The notes beneath the pieces were generated by a model. The model searched no databases, was not told where the DNA came from, and worked only from the letters and a program-made list of their open reading frames with translations. A stretch of 64,000 nt of DNA from Streptomyces sp. NRRL B-3428. GTDB taxonomy: Bacteria > Actinomycetota > Actinomycetes > Streptomycetales > Streptomycetaceae. A program made the position numbers and the translations under genes. This document shows, in pieces, positions 9,766 to 17,190 of the stretch. The stretch covers positions 191,356-255,355 of the forward strand of contig JOGW01000019.1 in the NCBI GenBank assembly GCA_000721375.1, in the 5' to 3' direction. How positions within the stretch are numbered: the first letter of the stretch is position 1; every line of letters begins with the position of its first letter.

Positions 9766-9802
9766 CCCCTTGAGCCCTATGGAATCCCTTTGAGGTGACC
9801 CC

Positions 9803-10690
9803 ATGAATCGTGTCATCACCGCCGGTGTCGACGGCTCCCGCGAGAGCCTCGACGCGGCCGACTGGGCAGCCCGCGAAGCCGTACGCCGCGGTCTTCCCCT
9901 ACGTCTCCTGCACGCCACCGACGGACACCGGACACGTACCGGCCTGCCCGAGCTCGACGTCACAGCAGCCCGGTTGAACGGTGCGTTGAGCCGCGCAGCG
10001 ATAAGCCTGTCCTACGCCCATCCCGGTCTGGAGATCCGCGCCCGGCACATCACCGGACCACCCGTACCGGCTTTGGTGGAGGCGACGACCGAAGCGGAGG
10101 TGCTGGTCCTCGGCTCCCGGGGCTTCACCGGATTCGCCGCGTTCATGGTCGGCTCGGTCGCCCTCGGCGTCACCTTGCGCGCCGAGCGCCCCGTCGTCCT
10201 CGTACGCGCCGGCGAGCTACCCGAGGACGCCCGCGAACCCGACGTCGACGGAGCCCCGTCGCGTAGGACTGCGTACCGCCCCGTGGTCCTCGGTCTCGAT
10301 CTGACCCGCCCGAGCGACGAGTTGATCGCGTACGCCTTCGACGCCGCCGCCTCGCGCGGAGCGCCGCTCCGGGTCGTGCACGGCTGGACGCTGCCACCCC
10401 TCTCGGCGTACGTCCCGGCTGTCACCGTCACGGCCGATCCGCCCGATCTGGAGATGGACACGCTGCAGCAGCTCAGAGAGGCGATGCGGCCGTGGCGGCA
10501 CAAGTATCCCGACACGCCCGTCTCCGAACACCTCGTGTACGGAACCGCGGGTCACGTCCTGCTCAAGGCGTCCCTCGTCGCCTCGCTGGTGGTCATCGGG
10601 CGGCGCCGGCGCGTGTCGCGTCTCGGCCGCGTGGCGCACTCCGTCATCCACCACGTGACCTGCCCGGTCGCAGTGGTCCCGCACGACTGA
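9803..10690 (+). CDS. tandem universal stress protein
   Basis: A 295-residue tandem Usp protein. Domain 1 opens with ITAGVDGSRESLDAADWAAR and closes with GSRGFTGFAAFMVGSVALGV; domain 2 (from about residue 155) closes with IGRRRRVSRLGRVAHSVIHH and CPVAVVPHD. In domain 2 the nucleotide-binding glycine pattern is less regular than in domain 1. It begins 37 nt after phosphoketolase and is probably co-transcribed with it. A decayed Usp segment follows immediately. Confidence 0.85.
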   Translation: MNRVITAGVDGSRESLDAADWAAREAVRRGLPLRLLHATDGHRTRTGLPELDVTAARLNGALSRAAISLSYAHPGLEIRARHITGPPVPALVEATTEAEVLVLGSRGFTGFAAFMVGSVALGVTLRAERPVVLVRAGELPEDAREPDVDGAPSRRTAYRPVVLGLDLTRPSDELIAYAFDAAASRGAPLRVVHGWTLPPLSAYVPAVTVTADPPDLEMDTLQQLREAMRPWRHKYPDTPVSEHLVYGTAGHVLLKASLVASLVVIGRRRRVSRLGRVAHSVIHHVTCPVAVVPHD

Positions 10691-10899
10691 CCCGCCGCCC
10701 GCTCACGGTCGTCGGGTGCAGGGACCTCGGCCCGCTCACCGCGGCGGCGCTCGGCTCGGTGGTCAACCGCAGGCAGGAGGAGTCCGGGCCGGCAGGAGGC
10801 CGACTCGGCTACCCCGCCCGCGTGCTGCTCCGCCAGTCGCATTGCCCTGTGCTGATCATCACGCCCCAGCGGGACCGAGCCACGGTCTCCCGGGCGTAG
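10691..10899 (+). pseudogene. USP C-terminal remnant
   Basis: Directly after the stop of the preceding USP gene, another frame reads TVVGCRDLGPLTAAALGSVV, then a garbled stretch (NRRQEESGPAGGRLGYPA), then VLLRQSHCPVLIITPQR. These are the last third of a Usp domain interrupted by an insertion. No start or N-terminal half is present. I read it as the relic of a further tandem USP gene. Confidence 0.5.
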
Positions 10900-10915
10900 C
10901 CGGATGCGACGAGGT

Positions 10916-10930
10916 GGGCCCAACCGGCCC
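10916..10930. promoter_or_regulatory. weak DevR-like site upstream of DoxX-like gene
   Basis: GGGCC and GGCCC half-sites separated by 5 nt rather than the usual 4, about 120 nt before the DoxX-like ATG. The spacing departs from the other copies, so this is a weak candidate. Confidence 0.25.
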
Positions 10931-11050
10931 TGCTTGAAAGGCCGTTACGTCCCCCGGTCACGGACCTTCGGCATCGGGTGCCGCTCGTCGGTGGCGACGA
11001 GAGTGAGTGGTGTCAGGCAAGACCCCCCGTTGGTCGAAGGGATCACCACC

Positions 11051-11680
11051 ATGGCCGTGCACGAGCACCCTCACCGGCGCCCGGGCTTCCACCTGCCGTC
11101 ACTGCGCAGGAACCGGACCGCCTCCGCACCGGAGTCCGCCGTGTCGGCACGCACCGACACCCATGTGGCGCGGGGCTACGCCCTCGCGTCGCTGCGCCTG
11201 CTGACCGGGTTCGCGTTCCTGTGGGCGTTCCTCGACAAGACCTTCGGGTTCGGCTACGCGACCCCGTCCGGCAAGGGCTGGGTCGACGGCGGCTCGCCCA
11301 CCAAGGGCTTCCTGAGCAATGTGGCGGTCGGGCCGATGGAGTCCACCTTCCACAGCTGGGCCGGGGATCCCTGGGTGAACTGGCTGTTCATGCTGGGTCT
11401 GCTCGGCATCGGCGTCGCGCTGGTCGCCGGGGTGGCGCTGCGGTTCGCGGCCGTTGCCGGCACCTTGATGATGGCGCTGATGTGGATCGCCGAGTGGCCG
11501 CCCGCCAAGCACCTCTCCGACGGCTCGCCGAGCATGTCGACCAACCCGTTCGTCGACTACCACGTGGTCTACGCCGTCGCCCTGATCGTCCTGGCCGTGA
11601 CCTCCGCCGGCCACACCCTGGGCCTGGGCAGGGCCTGGGCCAAGCTCCCGTTCGTCCGCAGCAACGGCTGGTTGCGCTGA
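11051..11680 (+). CDS. DoxX/DoxD-like integral membrane protein
   Basis: A 209-residue membrane protein with about four hydrophobic helices (starting near residues 42, 114, 131 and 170), resembling the DoxX family and the large-subunit-like region of thiosulfate:quinone oxidoreductase. Family members are tied to respiratory-chain or redox stress functions, but no substrate can be assigned. The region SLRLLTGFAFLWAFLDKTFG and the tail NPFVDYHVVYAVALIVLAVT are typical. The ATG at 11051 has GAAGGG upstream; the ORF remains open further upstream without a better start. It lies between two USP remnants in the stress block. Confidence 0.75.
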   Translation: MAVHEHPHRRPGFHLPSLRRNRTASAPESAVSARTDTHVARGYALASLRLLTGFAFLWAFLDKTFGFGYATPSGKGWVDGGSPTKGFLSNVAVGPMESTFHSWAGDPWVNWLFMLGLLGIGVALVAGVALRFAAVAGTLMMALMWIAEWPPAKHLSDGSPSMSTNPFVDYHVVYAVALIVLAVTSAGHTLGLGRAWAKLPFVRSNGWLR

Positions 11681-11733
11681 CCGAGGGAGGGTGGCGGGGC
11701 TTCAGGGGGAGTCCCGCCACTTTGCCGTCCTTG

Positions 11734-11853
11734 ATGGCACCGGCTCCGCTGCTCGGCTCGGTCGGCATGCGCGTCGTGGCGCACGCCACGCGGCCCGTGG
11801 TCCTGGTCCGCGCCGGCGAACGGCCGGCCGAACCTGGTACGCGTACGGGATGG
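11734..11853 (+). pseudogene. second USP remnant
   Basis: One frame reads APAPLLGSVGMRVVAHATRP, followed by VVLVRAGERPAEPGT. This is the glycine-rich nucleotide-binding segment and final strand of a Usp domain, very like domain 1 of the intact USP at 9803. Nothing of the N-terminal 90 residues is present. Confidence 0.5.
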
Positions 11854-11866
11854 CCGCGGATCGTGG

Positions 11867-12040
11867 TCAGCGGCGGAAGGCCTTCTTGGCCTTGTCGCCG
11901 GACTGCTTCAGGTTTCCGGATATCCGGTCGGTCCTGCCTTCGCGCTGCAGTTTCCTGTTACGGGTGGATCGGCCGATGCGCTCGGTGATCCGGCCCTTGC
12001 CGGTCTGGATCATGTTCCTGATCGTGTTTCGTGTGCTCAT
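11867..12040 (-). CDS. CsbD-like small stress protein
   Basis: A 57-residue basic protein read directly from the complement. After MSTRNTIRNMIQTGKGRI it has a repeat-like stretch, QREGRTDRISGNLKQSGDKA, which fits the CsbD pattern of EGKxDxxxGxxKxxxGxxK. CsbD proteins are general-stress products of unknown biochemical role. GAAGGA lies about 6 nt before the ATG. It lies upstream of a tiny hydrophobic gene on the same strand in the reverse direction, which suggests a small stress operon. Confidence 0.65.
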   Translation of the reverse strand: MSTRNTIRNMIQTGKGRITERIGRSTRNRKLQREGRTDRISGNLKQSGDKAKKAFRR

Positions 12041-12079
12041 CGCTGTCCTTCGGTGGTCATGGGTGGGTGGTGCGCCGGG

Positions 12080-12241
12080 TTACCCGCGCCCGCGACGGCT
12101 GCGGCCACCGCGGCCGCGGCTGACGTAGCCGATGATCCACAGGGCAAGGAGCACGGCAGCGACGTACCAGAGGACTTGCGCGGTGAAGCCGAACCCGAAG
12201 ATCACCAGAATCACCAGAAGGAGAAGAATCCAGAAGAGCAT
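12080..12241 (-). CDS. small hydrophobic membrane protein (53 aa)
   Basis: A 53-residue protein: two closely packed hydrophobic segments (MLFWILLLLVILVIFGFGFT and VLWYVAAVLLALWIIGYV) followed by an Arg/Gly-rich tail (RGRGGRSRRGRG). GGAGG lies about 7 nt before the ATG. Similar short membrane proteins with glycine/arginine tails are frequent in Streptomyces stress regions. No function is known to me. It is 39 nt from the CsbD-like gene and probably co-transcribed with it. Confidence 0.65.
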   Translation of the reverse strand: MLFWILLLLVILVIFGFGFTAQVLWYVAAVLLALWIIGYVSRGRGGRSRRGRG

Positions 12242-12362
12242 CGCCGGGCCTCCAGATCGCGCGGAGAGGTTTCTGGTATCCGCGGGGTCCGGGCGAAGCG
12301 GGAAGGAGGATGCGGGTCGCCCGAACGATCCGGAGCGGCCCAGCCCTACGCCGTGCTGTCAG

Positions 12363-12563
12363 TCAACGCCCGGGGGTGTCCCGTGTCAACGAACCGATAT
12401 CGGCCAGGAGTTCGGGGCGGGCGGTCGAGGCCGGTGAGGTGGACGGAGCCCCGAGGGGGGCTTCGTCCGGCAGGGCCGGGGGCAGCAGCTTGTCCTCCCA
12501 CCAGGACAGGCCCAGCACGGTGCCGAGGAGAACGAAGGGGACGAGAAGGACAAGCGCGTACAT
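12363..12563 (-). CDS. small single-pass membrane protein (66 aa)
   Basis: A 66-residue protein with an N-terminal membrane segment (MYALVLLVPFVLLGTVLGLS) followed by WWEDKLLPPAL and a Pro/Ala/Ser-rich, disordered tail. I chose the internal ATG at 12563 because the upstream in-frame extension is basic and lacks a membrane or domain signature. The ribosome site is weak (AGGCGA). Function unknown. Confidence 0.5.
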   Translation of the reverse strand: MYALVLLVPFVLLGTVLGLSWWEDKLLPPALPDEAPLGAPSTSPASTARPELLADIGSLTRDTPGR

Positions 12564-12942
12564 GGGTATCGCCTGCTGTCGACATGCGTGCGAGGGAGCG
12601 GGCAGCGCACAGGTGCCCGCGCGGGGCGCATGGAGGCTGGGCCGGACAGCGTGGCGACGGCGCAGGGGCACGTGGGCGACACGGTGGTGTTCCGGGGCCG
12701 GTGCGCAGGGTGCGCCCCCGTGGGAGCGCGACTACTGCTCGACGCTGCCAGGGGCTGGGGCGGCATCACGGACATTAGTCGCTGCCGGGCCGGCCGGACA
12801 GGTGTCAAGTGGCCATCCACGCAGGCCTGTGAGCGGTGACGTCGGAAGCTATCCGGAACCTTTGGGCAGGACTACGCTGCGAAGTGAAGCCCCAGCCCCC
12901 GGCAGCGACCACCACCCCTGAACTCGCGTCGGGAGGCCCGCC
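12564..12942. other. intergenic stretch with possible DUF1918-like relic
   Basis: No firm gene. One plus-strand frame contains GHVGDTVVFRGRC, which faintly resembles the start of DUF1918 proteins, but the rest of the frame does not follow that family. I treat it as possible debris. The stretch also carries the upstream region of the small gene at 12943. Confidence 0.3.
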
Positions 12943-13053
12943 GTGATCCTCTTGGTTGCCGTCCTCGCCATGGCCTTGTTCGCCTTGGGCTTCTTCAATT
13001 CCCTTTGGTCCTGGCTGCCTTCAGGTCCGATATGCCAAATCCCTTGTGAGTGA
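12943..13053 (+). pseudogene. truncated small hydrophobic protein (36 aa)
   Basis: GTG start with GGGAGG 6 nt upstream, reading ILLVAVLAMALFALGFFNSL and then WSWLPSGPICQIPCE before TGA. The first 21 residues match a common Streptomyces small membrane protein type whose second half is normally another hydrophobic segment; here it is replaced by an unrelated tail, suggesting a frameshift after the NSLW motif. It could still be translated as a tiny peptide. Confidence 0.4.
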
Positions 13054-13222
13054 AGCCCCTTCTCTTGGTACGGATGACATCCTTCCCGCAGGCCATGAGG
13101 CAGCGATCTTCAGCACTACGGACTGGTCCATCAGCCCGGCGCGGCCGGTGAGGGGCGACTTGCCCGCCGCTGACCGGCTCGGCCCGGGCCGGCGCGACGA
13201 CTTGCGTTGTGAGGTACGCACC

Positions 13223-13582
13223 ATGCATCAGGCGATCGCACCCGAGGGCGTGCAGGGGTCGCCGACGGCCGCACCCTCGGCAGGGATGGCCGCTCTGCGG
13301 GCGGAGATCGTCGAACTGCAGTCCGTGAACGATCAGTTGATGCGGGCGTTGGACAGCCGTGCGGTGATCGACCGGGCGCGCGGCATGGTGATGGCCCTGG
13401 TTCCGTGTTCCAGCGAGCGGGCCTGGGGCCTGCTGGTGGATGTATCGCAGCGCTGCAACACCAAACTTCGCTTCGTGGCTGCCGCTTTGGTCGCCACGGC
13501 GGAAGGCGTTCCGCTCCCCGAGCAGATGCGGCGGGAGCTGCTTCGTGCGCTGCGGCGTCTTCACGCGGCGGACCGGCTGTGA
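13223..13582 (+). CDS. ANTAR-domain protein
   Basis: A 119-residue protein. Residues about 30-115 form an ANTAR RNA-binding domain (VNDQLMRALDSRAVIDRARG, then the three-helix tail ending MRRELLRALRRL). ANTAR proteins bind paired RNA hairpins and relieve transcription termination; here there is no receiver or GAF domain, so the signal input is unclear. The core reads VMALVPCSSERAWGLLVDVS. The ATG at 13223 follows GAGG; the longer in-frame ORF upstream overlaps a different small gene and looks unlike coding sequence. Confidence 0.75.
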   Translation: MHQAIAPEGVQGSPTAAPSAGMAALRAEIVELQSVNDQLMRALDSRAVIDRARGMVMALVPCSSERAWGLLVDVSQRCNTKLRFVAAALVATAEGVPLPEQMRRELLRALRRLHAADRL

Positions 13583-13804
13583 TGTTTCGTCACCGGCCGT
13601 GCCGAAGCCGGGGTTGTTCGGGACCGTCCTGGTCATCCCGTCCTGGCTGGGCCTTCTCCGCCCGCTTCGGCAGCTCCCCGGCAACGGACAGCGGCCGGAA
13701 GAGGCCCTGATTACTCCGGTGCCGCCGAGCGCATCGAACTCCCGTTCCGGGGAACCCGGGGACGGTGGGTACGCACCGCTCACCCACTGTTCGGGGAGGG
13801 GCTC

Positions 13805-14641
13805 GTGACGTCATCTCAGGCACGCGGCAAGGGGCGGACCAAAGGTGCCGCGACCCGGCGCTCCGCAGAGGACCAGACACTGTCCACCGCGGGGCGGGCC
13901 GGCTTCGTCGCCCGTGGCGTGGTGTACGTCCTCATCGGCGCCCTGGCCCTCCAGATGGCTCTGGGCAGCGGCGGGAAGTCCGCGGACCGCCAGGGCGCGC
14001 TTGCGAAGGTCGCGGAGCAGCCCTTCGGGAAGATCATGCTGTGGGCACTGGTCGTGGGGTTCGGCTCCATGGCTCTGTGGCGAGCCTCCCGGGCCGTGCT
14101 GACCAGGTGGCCTGACCGAAAGACCCCCTCGCGGCTCCTCGACGGAGGCCGAGCGCTGTTCTACGGCTTCATCTGCTGGGCGACCGCCGTCTACGCATCG
14201 GGTGGCGGCCAGGGCTCCAGCGGCAACGCGAAGTCGAAGGACTGGACAGCCTCCGTACTGGAACTGGCCTATGGCCAGGTCCTGGTCGCTGCCGGAGGAT
14301 GCCTCCTGATCGCCATCGGTGTCGTGCTCGCTGCACGGGCGGCCCTGCGCAAGTTCCTGCGCCGGCTCGACACCGACGCCATGAGCCCGCGTACGAAACA
14401 GGTCGTCACCGGACTCGGCGTCGGTGGTGGTGTGGCGCGCGGCAGCGTGTTCGCCGCGGCCGGTGTCTTCGTCCTGATCGCGGCGATCCAGTTCGACGCC
14501 GACAAGGCCAAAGGCGTGGACGCCACGCTGCGCAGTTTCACCCAGACCCCGCTCGGCCCCTGGCTCCTGGTGGCCGTTGCGATCGGACTGATTGTGTTCG
14601 GCGTTTTTTCCTTCGCCTCTGCCCGCTGGCGCCGTCTGTGA
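13805..14641 (+). CDS. DUF1206 family membrane protein
   Basis: A 278-residue integral membrane protein with about six hydrophobic helices arranged as three repeats of a two-helix DUF1206 unit. Each unit begins with a pattern such as GRAGFVARGVVYVLIGALAL, and the third is seen again at VARGSVFAAAGVFVLIAAIQ. The N-terminus is a short basic cytoplasmic tail. The GTG at 13805 has GGGGAGGGG just upstream. Function is unknown. Confidence 0.8.
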   Translation: MTSSQARGKGRTKGAATRRSAEDQTLSTAGRAGFVARGVVYVLIGALALQMALGSGGKSADRQGALAKVAEQPFGKIMLWALVVGFGSMALWRASRAVLTRWPDRKTPSRLLDGGRALFYGFICWATAVYASGGGQGSSGNAKSKDWTASVLELAYGQVLVAAGGCLLIAIGVVLAARAALRKFLRRLDTDAMSPRTKQVVTGLGVGGGVARGSVFAAAGVFVLIAAIQFDADKAKGVDATLRSFTQTPLGPWLLVAVAIGLIVFGVFSFASARWRRL

Positions 14642-14734
14642 GCAGGCGACGGGGGGTGTGGCGCAGTGGCACCAGCCGGGCCGGCGTCCGCCGATCCGGT
14701 CTGCGGATACGGGAAAACCGAAGAGAGGCTCGAA

Positions 14735-14809
14735 ATGTACATAGGTATCGGAACTGTCGTGCTGATTGTGATCATTGTGCTGGTCGTCATGTTCCTGCGC
14801 AGGCGCTGA
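14735..14809 (+). CDS. 24-residue membrane microprotein
   Basis: A tiny ORF: MYIGIGTVVLIVIIVLVVMF followed by LRRR and TGA. It is a single transmembrane helix with an Arg-rich cytoplasmic end. AGAGAGG lies 6 nt before the ATG, which argues for translation. The composition is that of bona fide small membrane proteins. Its stop codon forms part of a short tandem repeat. Confidence 0.55.
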   Translation: MYIGIGTVVLIVIIVLVVMFLRRR

Positions 14810-14832
14810 ACCAGGCGCTGATCAGGCGCTGA
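14801..14832 (+). repeat. AGGCGCTGA repeat, three copies
   Basis: AGGCGCTGA occurs at 14801-14809, 14813-14821 and 14824-14832, with 12- then 11-nt period. The first copy contains the stop codon of the 24-residue gene, so the duplication adds extra TGA triplets downstream. Confidence 0.7.
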
Positions 14833-14863
14833 TATCGCGTGAAGCATCAAGGCACCAACGGGC

Positions 14864-14898
14864 GGCACCGGGAGCTGTGGACTCAACTCTCCGGTGCC
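14864..14898. terminator. inverted repeat, possible terminator
   Basis: GGCACCGG at 14864-14871 pairs with CCGGTGCC at 14891-14898 around a 19-nt loop; a further GAG/CTC pairing is possible with one bulge. It lies between the 24-residue gene and the convergent phosphatase gene, where a bidirectional terminator is expected. Confidence 0.4.
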
Positions 14899-14980
14899 TT
14901 CGTCCTGGCCGGCCGTCGGACGCGCTCCTCGGGTAGCCCACCGCATGTGTCCCAAACGTCGGCCGGGTGCGCCCGGTCGT

Positions 14981-16459
14981 TCAAGCGGGGTGGGGGCGGC
15001 TGGTGTGGGCGGTGCCCGACGCCCCTGAGGGCGCTCTGGCCGGGGTGGCAGGGGTGGCGCTGAGCGCGAGAAGGGCCACGTCGTCGGCGGGCCCTGCGGG
15101 GAACGTACCGAGCAGCCCGGCGAGGTCGTCGATGATCGCCGAGGCGCCGATGGCCGAACGGGTCGCGGCGTGGTGGGCGAGGTGGGCGGCGAGCCCGGTC
15201 TCACCGAACCGCGCACCGTGGGACGTACGCCCTTCGATGAGTCCGTCGCTGTAGAGGAAGAGCGCCTCGCCGGGAGCGAGGCGCAGCCTGCGGCAGGTGA
15301 AGTCGGCCTGGGCCAGGGCGCCCACGAGCATTCCGCCGGGCAGGTCGACCGGTTCGGCACGGGCGGCCACCGGGAGGAGACCGCCGCGGTGGGGAGGGCG
15401 CAGATGGTAGGCCGGGAGGTGTCCGCCACCGGTCAGAGTGAGGGCGAAGCCTCCCGCGGGGTCGGCGGTCAGGGTGCCGTAGGTGAGGGTGCAGAAGTGG
15501 CTGTCGTCGTCCGGGGCGAGCAGCAGGGTGGCGTTGAGTGTGCGCAGGACGGCGCGGGGGTCGGGCTCCAACAGAGCTGTGGAGCGCAGCGTGTAGCGGA
15601 TCAGCGAGGTGACCGCGGCCGCAGGTGCACCACGGCCGCTGACATCGCCGAGGAAGAACGCCCAGCGCCGCGCGTCCAGCGGGAAGACATCGTAGAAGTC
15701 GCCGCCGACATCGCGTACCGAGGCGGTGGTGTAGTGGCAGGCAGCCTCGAGCCCCGGCACCTGAGGCAGGGCAGGGGGCAGCAGAGTGCGCTGCAACGTG
15801 GACGCGAACTCGGCGATCTCCGCCCGGTCGTGTTCGGCCCGTTCGCGCGCGGCGCGCTCGGTCTCCAGGAGTTCACGCTCAACCCGCAGCATGCGCATCG
15901 CGGACAGCCGCAGTTCCAGCTCGTCCATCACCAGGGCGGCCAAGTCGGCCAGCGCGCCCGCCTGTTCGGACGTGATCCGGCGAGGCTCGGTGTCGAGGAT
16001 CTCGACGGCGCCGAGGCAGTGCCCGTCACTGGTGATGACGGGGGCGGCGGCGTAGAAGCGGACCCGTGTCGGTCCGGTCACCAGGGGATGGGTGTGGGCC
16101 ACCGGATCGGCCAGTGCGTCAGGGACGATCAGGATGCCGTCGGAGAGCATCACCGAGGTGCTCAGCCCTGGATCCCGGCCGATCTGGGTGACGCCCGCCA
16201 GTCCGTAAGCCGCCTTGAACCAGACCCGGTCGGTGTCGACGATCGTCACCGTCGCCGCCGGTGCGTCGAAGAGGCGCGCGGCCAATGCGGCGATCCGGTC
16301 GAAGGCCCCGTCGGGCGGTGTGTCCAGGATGTCGTACCGGCGCACTGCCGCGATCCGCCGCGCCTCCTGCTCCGGCGACCAGTCCACACGCCTCGCCTGT
16401 TCCCTTCGACGCAGAACCGTGCCGGTCCGGCAACTCGGCTGACTGGTTGCGGACGGCAA
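14981..16459 (-). CDS. GAF-SpoIIE (PP2C) protein phosphatase
   Basis: A 492-residue protein serine/threonine phosphatase of the RsbU/SpoIIE group, expected to dephosphorylate a STAS anti-anti-sigma factor. A GAF domain (about residues 45-195) is followed by a coiled linker (RVERELLETERAARERAEHD) and the PP2C-like domain (about 235-470). Metal-binding aspartates are visible in DVGGDFYDVF, LGDVSGRGAPAAA, LYSDGLIEGR and PADDVALLAL. It lies 9 nt downstream of a GNAT gene with which it is probably co-transcribed. The first 25 residues are doubtful: a 16-nt direct repeat overlaps this end, and GTG starts further in are possible. Confidence 0.85.
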   Translation of the reverse strand: MPSATSQPSCRTGTVLRRREQARRVDWSPEQEARRIAAVRRYDILDTPPDGAFDRIAALAARLFDAPAATVTIVDTDRVWFKAAYGLAGVTQIGRDPGLSTSVMLSDGILIVPDALADPVAHTHPLVTGPTRVRFYAAAPVITSDGHCLGAVEILDTEPRRITSEQAGALADLAALVMDELELRLSAMRMLRVERELLETERAARERAEHDRAEIAEFASTLQRTLLPPALPQVPGLEAACHYTTASVRDVGGDFYDVFPLDARRWAFFLGDVSGRGAPAAAVTSLIRYTLRSTALLEPDPRAVLRTLNATLLLAPDDDSHFCTLTYGTLTADPAGGFALTLTGGGHLPAYHLRPPHRGGLLPVAARAEPVDLPGGMLVGALAQADFTCRRLRLAPGEALFLYSDGLIEGRTSHGARFGETGLAAHLAHHAATRSAIGASAIIDDLAGLLGTFPAGPADDVALLALSATPATPARAPSGASGTAHTSRPHPA

Positions 16460-16470
16460 CTCGGCTGACT
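16429..16470. repeat. 16-nt direct repeat at GNAT/phosphatase junction
   Basis: GGCAACTCGGCTGACT occurs at 16429-16444 and again at 16455-16470, exactly 26 nt apart. The second copy spans the last bases of the GNAT gene and the proposed phosphatase start, so it looks like a local duplication that reset the gene junction. Confidence 0.8.
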
Positions 16471-17131
16471 ATTCGGGTCGTTGGGTGCGGTCGTTGTGCG
16501 TGAGTCCGTCCGGGTGCTCTGTCGTGCGTTCACCGAGAGGGAGCACGAGGACCCGTAGGACCGTGGGGACGGGTTGCTTCCGGTGGATCTCGCCGATGTC
16601 CTGCCAGCCGCAGGACTTCCACGCCGTGGCGGCCCGGAGATCCGAGCGGTCCACCGAGGTGGCGCCGAGGGAGGCCTGGTGGTCGGCGACCAGACGTTCC
16701 TGTAAACGGCGCGCGAGGCCCTCATGCTGCCCGTGCGGATGCAGGAGAACTTCTGTGATCGCGAAAACATGCCCGGACGCGGTGAGTTGCTCGATGTTCT
16801 TCGGGAGCCGCCCGTCGAACCCCTGCCACCAGGACCCGTCGCGCGCCACCGGGAATCCGTAGGCGCAGCCCACCAGGGACTCCGCCTCCGCGATCAGCAT
16901 GTCGAATCCCGGCAGTTGTACGTTGTCCGCCAACCGCAGCAGGAACTCCTGACGACCGTGGAACTCCTCACCGGGCCGGGTGGTCGAGGACTCCACGTAC
17001 AGATCTGCCAGATCCTCCCGCAGGGTCTCTGCCTGCCAGCGGTTCAACCGGCGTAGCCGCACGGTGTCCATGGCGGACTGCCCTGAATCTTCGGATGAGG
17101 GAGCTTCGTGGGGGTGCTGTGGAGTGCGCAT
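16469..17131 (-). CDS. GNAT-like acetyltransferase (paralogue 1)
   Basis: A 220-residue protein of GNAT-like fold, closely related along its length to the protein encoded at 22325-22990. Shared blocks include VRLRRxNRW, LxLADLY, PGFxMxIAE, GFPV, WWxGFDG, VFAIT and LQERLxADHQASLG. The central LLHPHGQHEGLARRLQERL matches the acyl-CoA loop region of GNATs. The substrate is unknown. It is the first gene of a two-gene unit with a SpoIIE phosphatase. The ATG at 17131 has GAGG upstream; an alternative ATG at 17071 begins MDTVRLRRLNRW. Confidence 0.7.
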   Translation of the reverse strand: MRTPQHPHEAPSSEDSGQSAMDTVRLRRLNRWQAETLREDLADLYVESSTTRPGEEFHGRQEFLLRLADNVQLPGFDMLIAEAESLVGCAYGFPVARDGSWWQGFDGRLPKNIEQLTASGHVFAITEVLLHPHGQHEGLARRLQERLVADHQASLGATSVDRSDLRAATAWKSCGWQDIGEIHRKQPVPTVLRVLVLPLGERTTEHPDGLTHNDRTQRPE

Positions 17132-17190
17132 GGGACGCCTCGGTTCAGGAGACCGGTGGATGTGCGGAGCCGGTAGTGCGGCCGCAGGGA

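Noticed and set aside
8356..9963. 535-residue minus-strand ORF
   Set aside because: Antisense to phosphoketolase.
13600..13804. DosR-like GGGACC...GGTC arrangement near 13620
   Set aside because: Half-site spacing does not fit the 14-nt palindrome.
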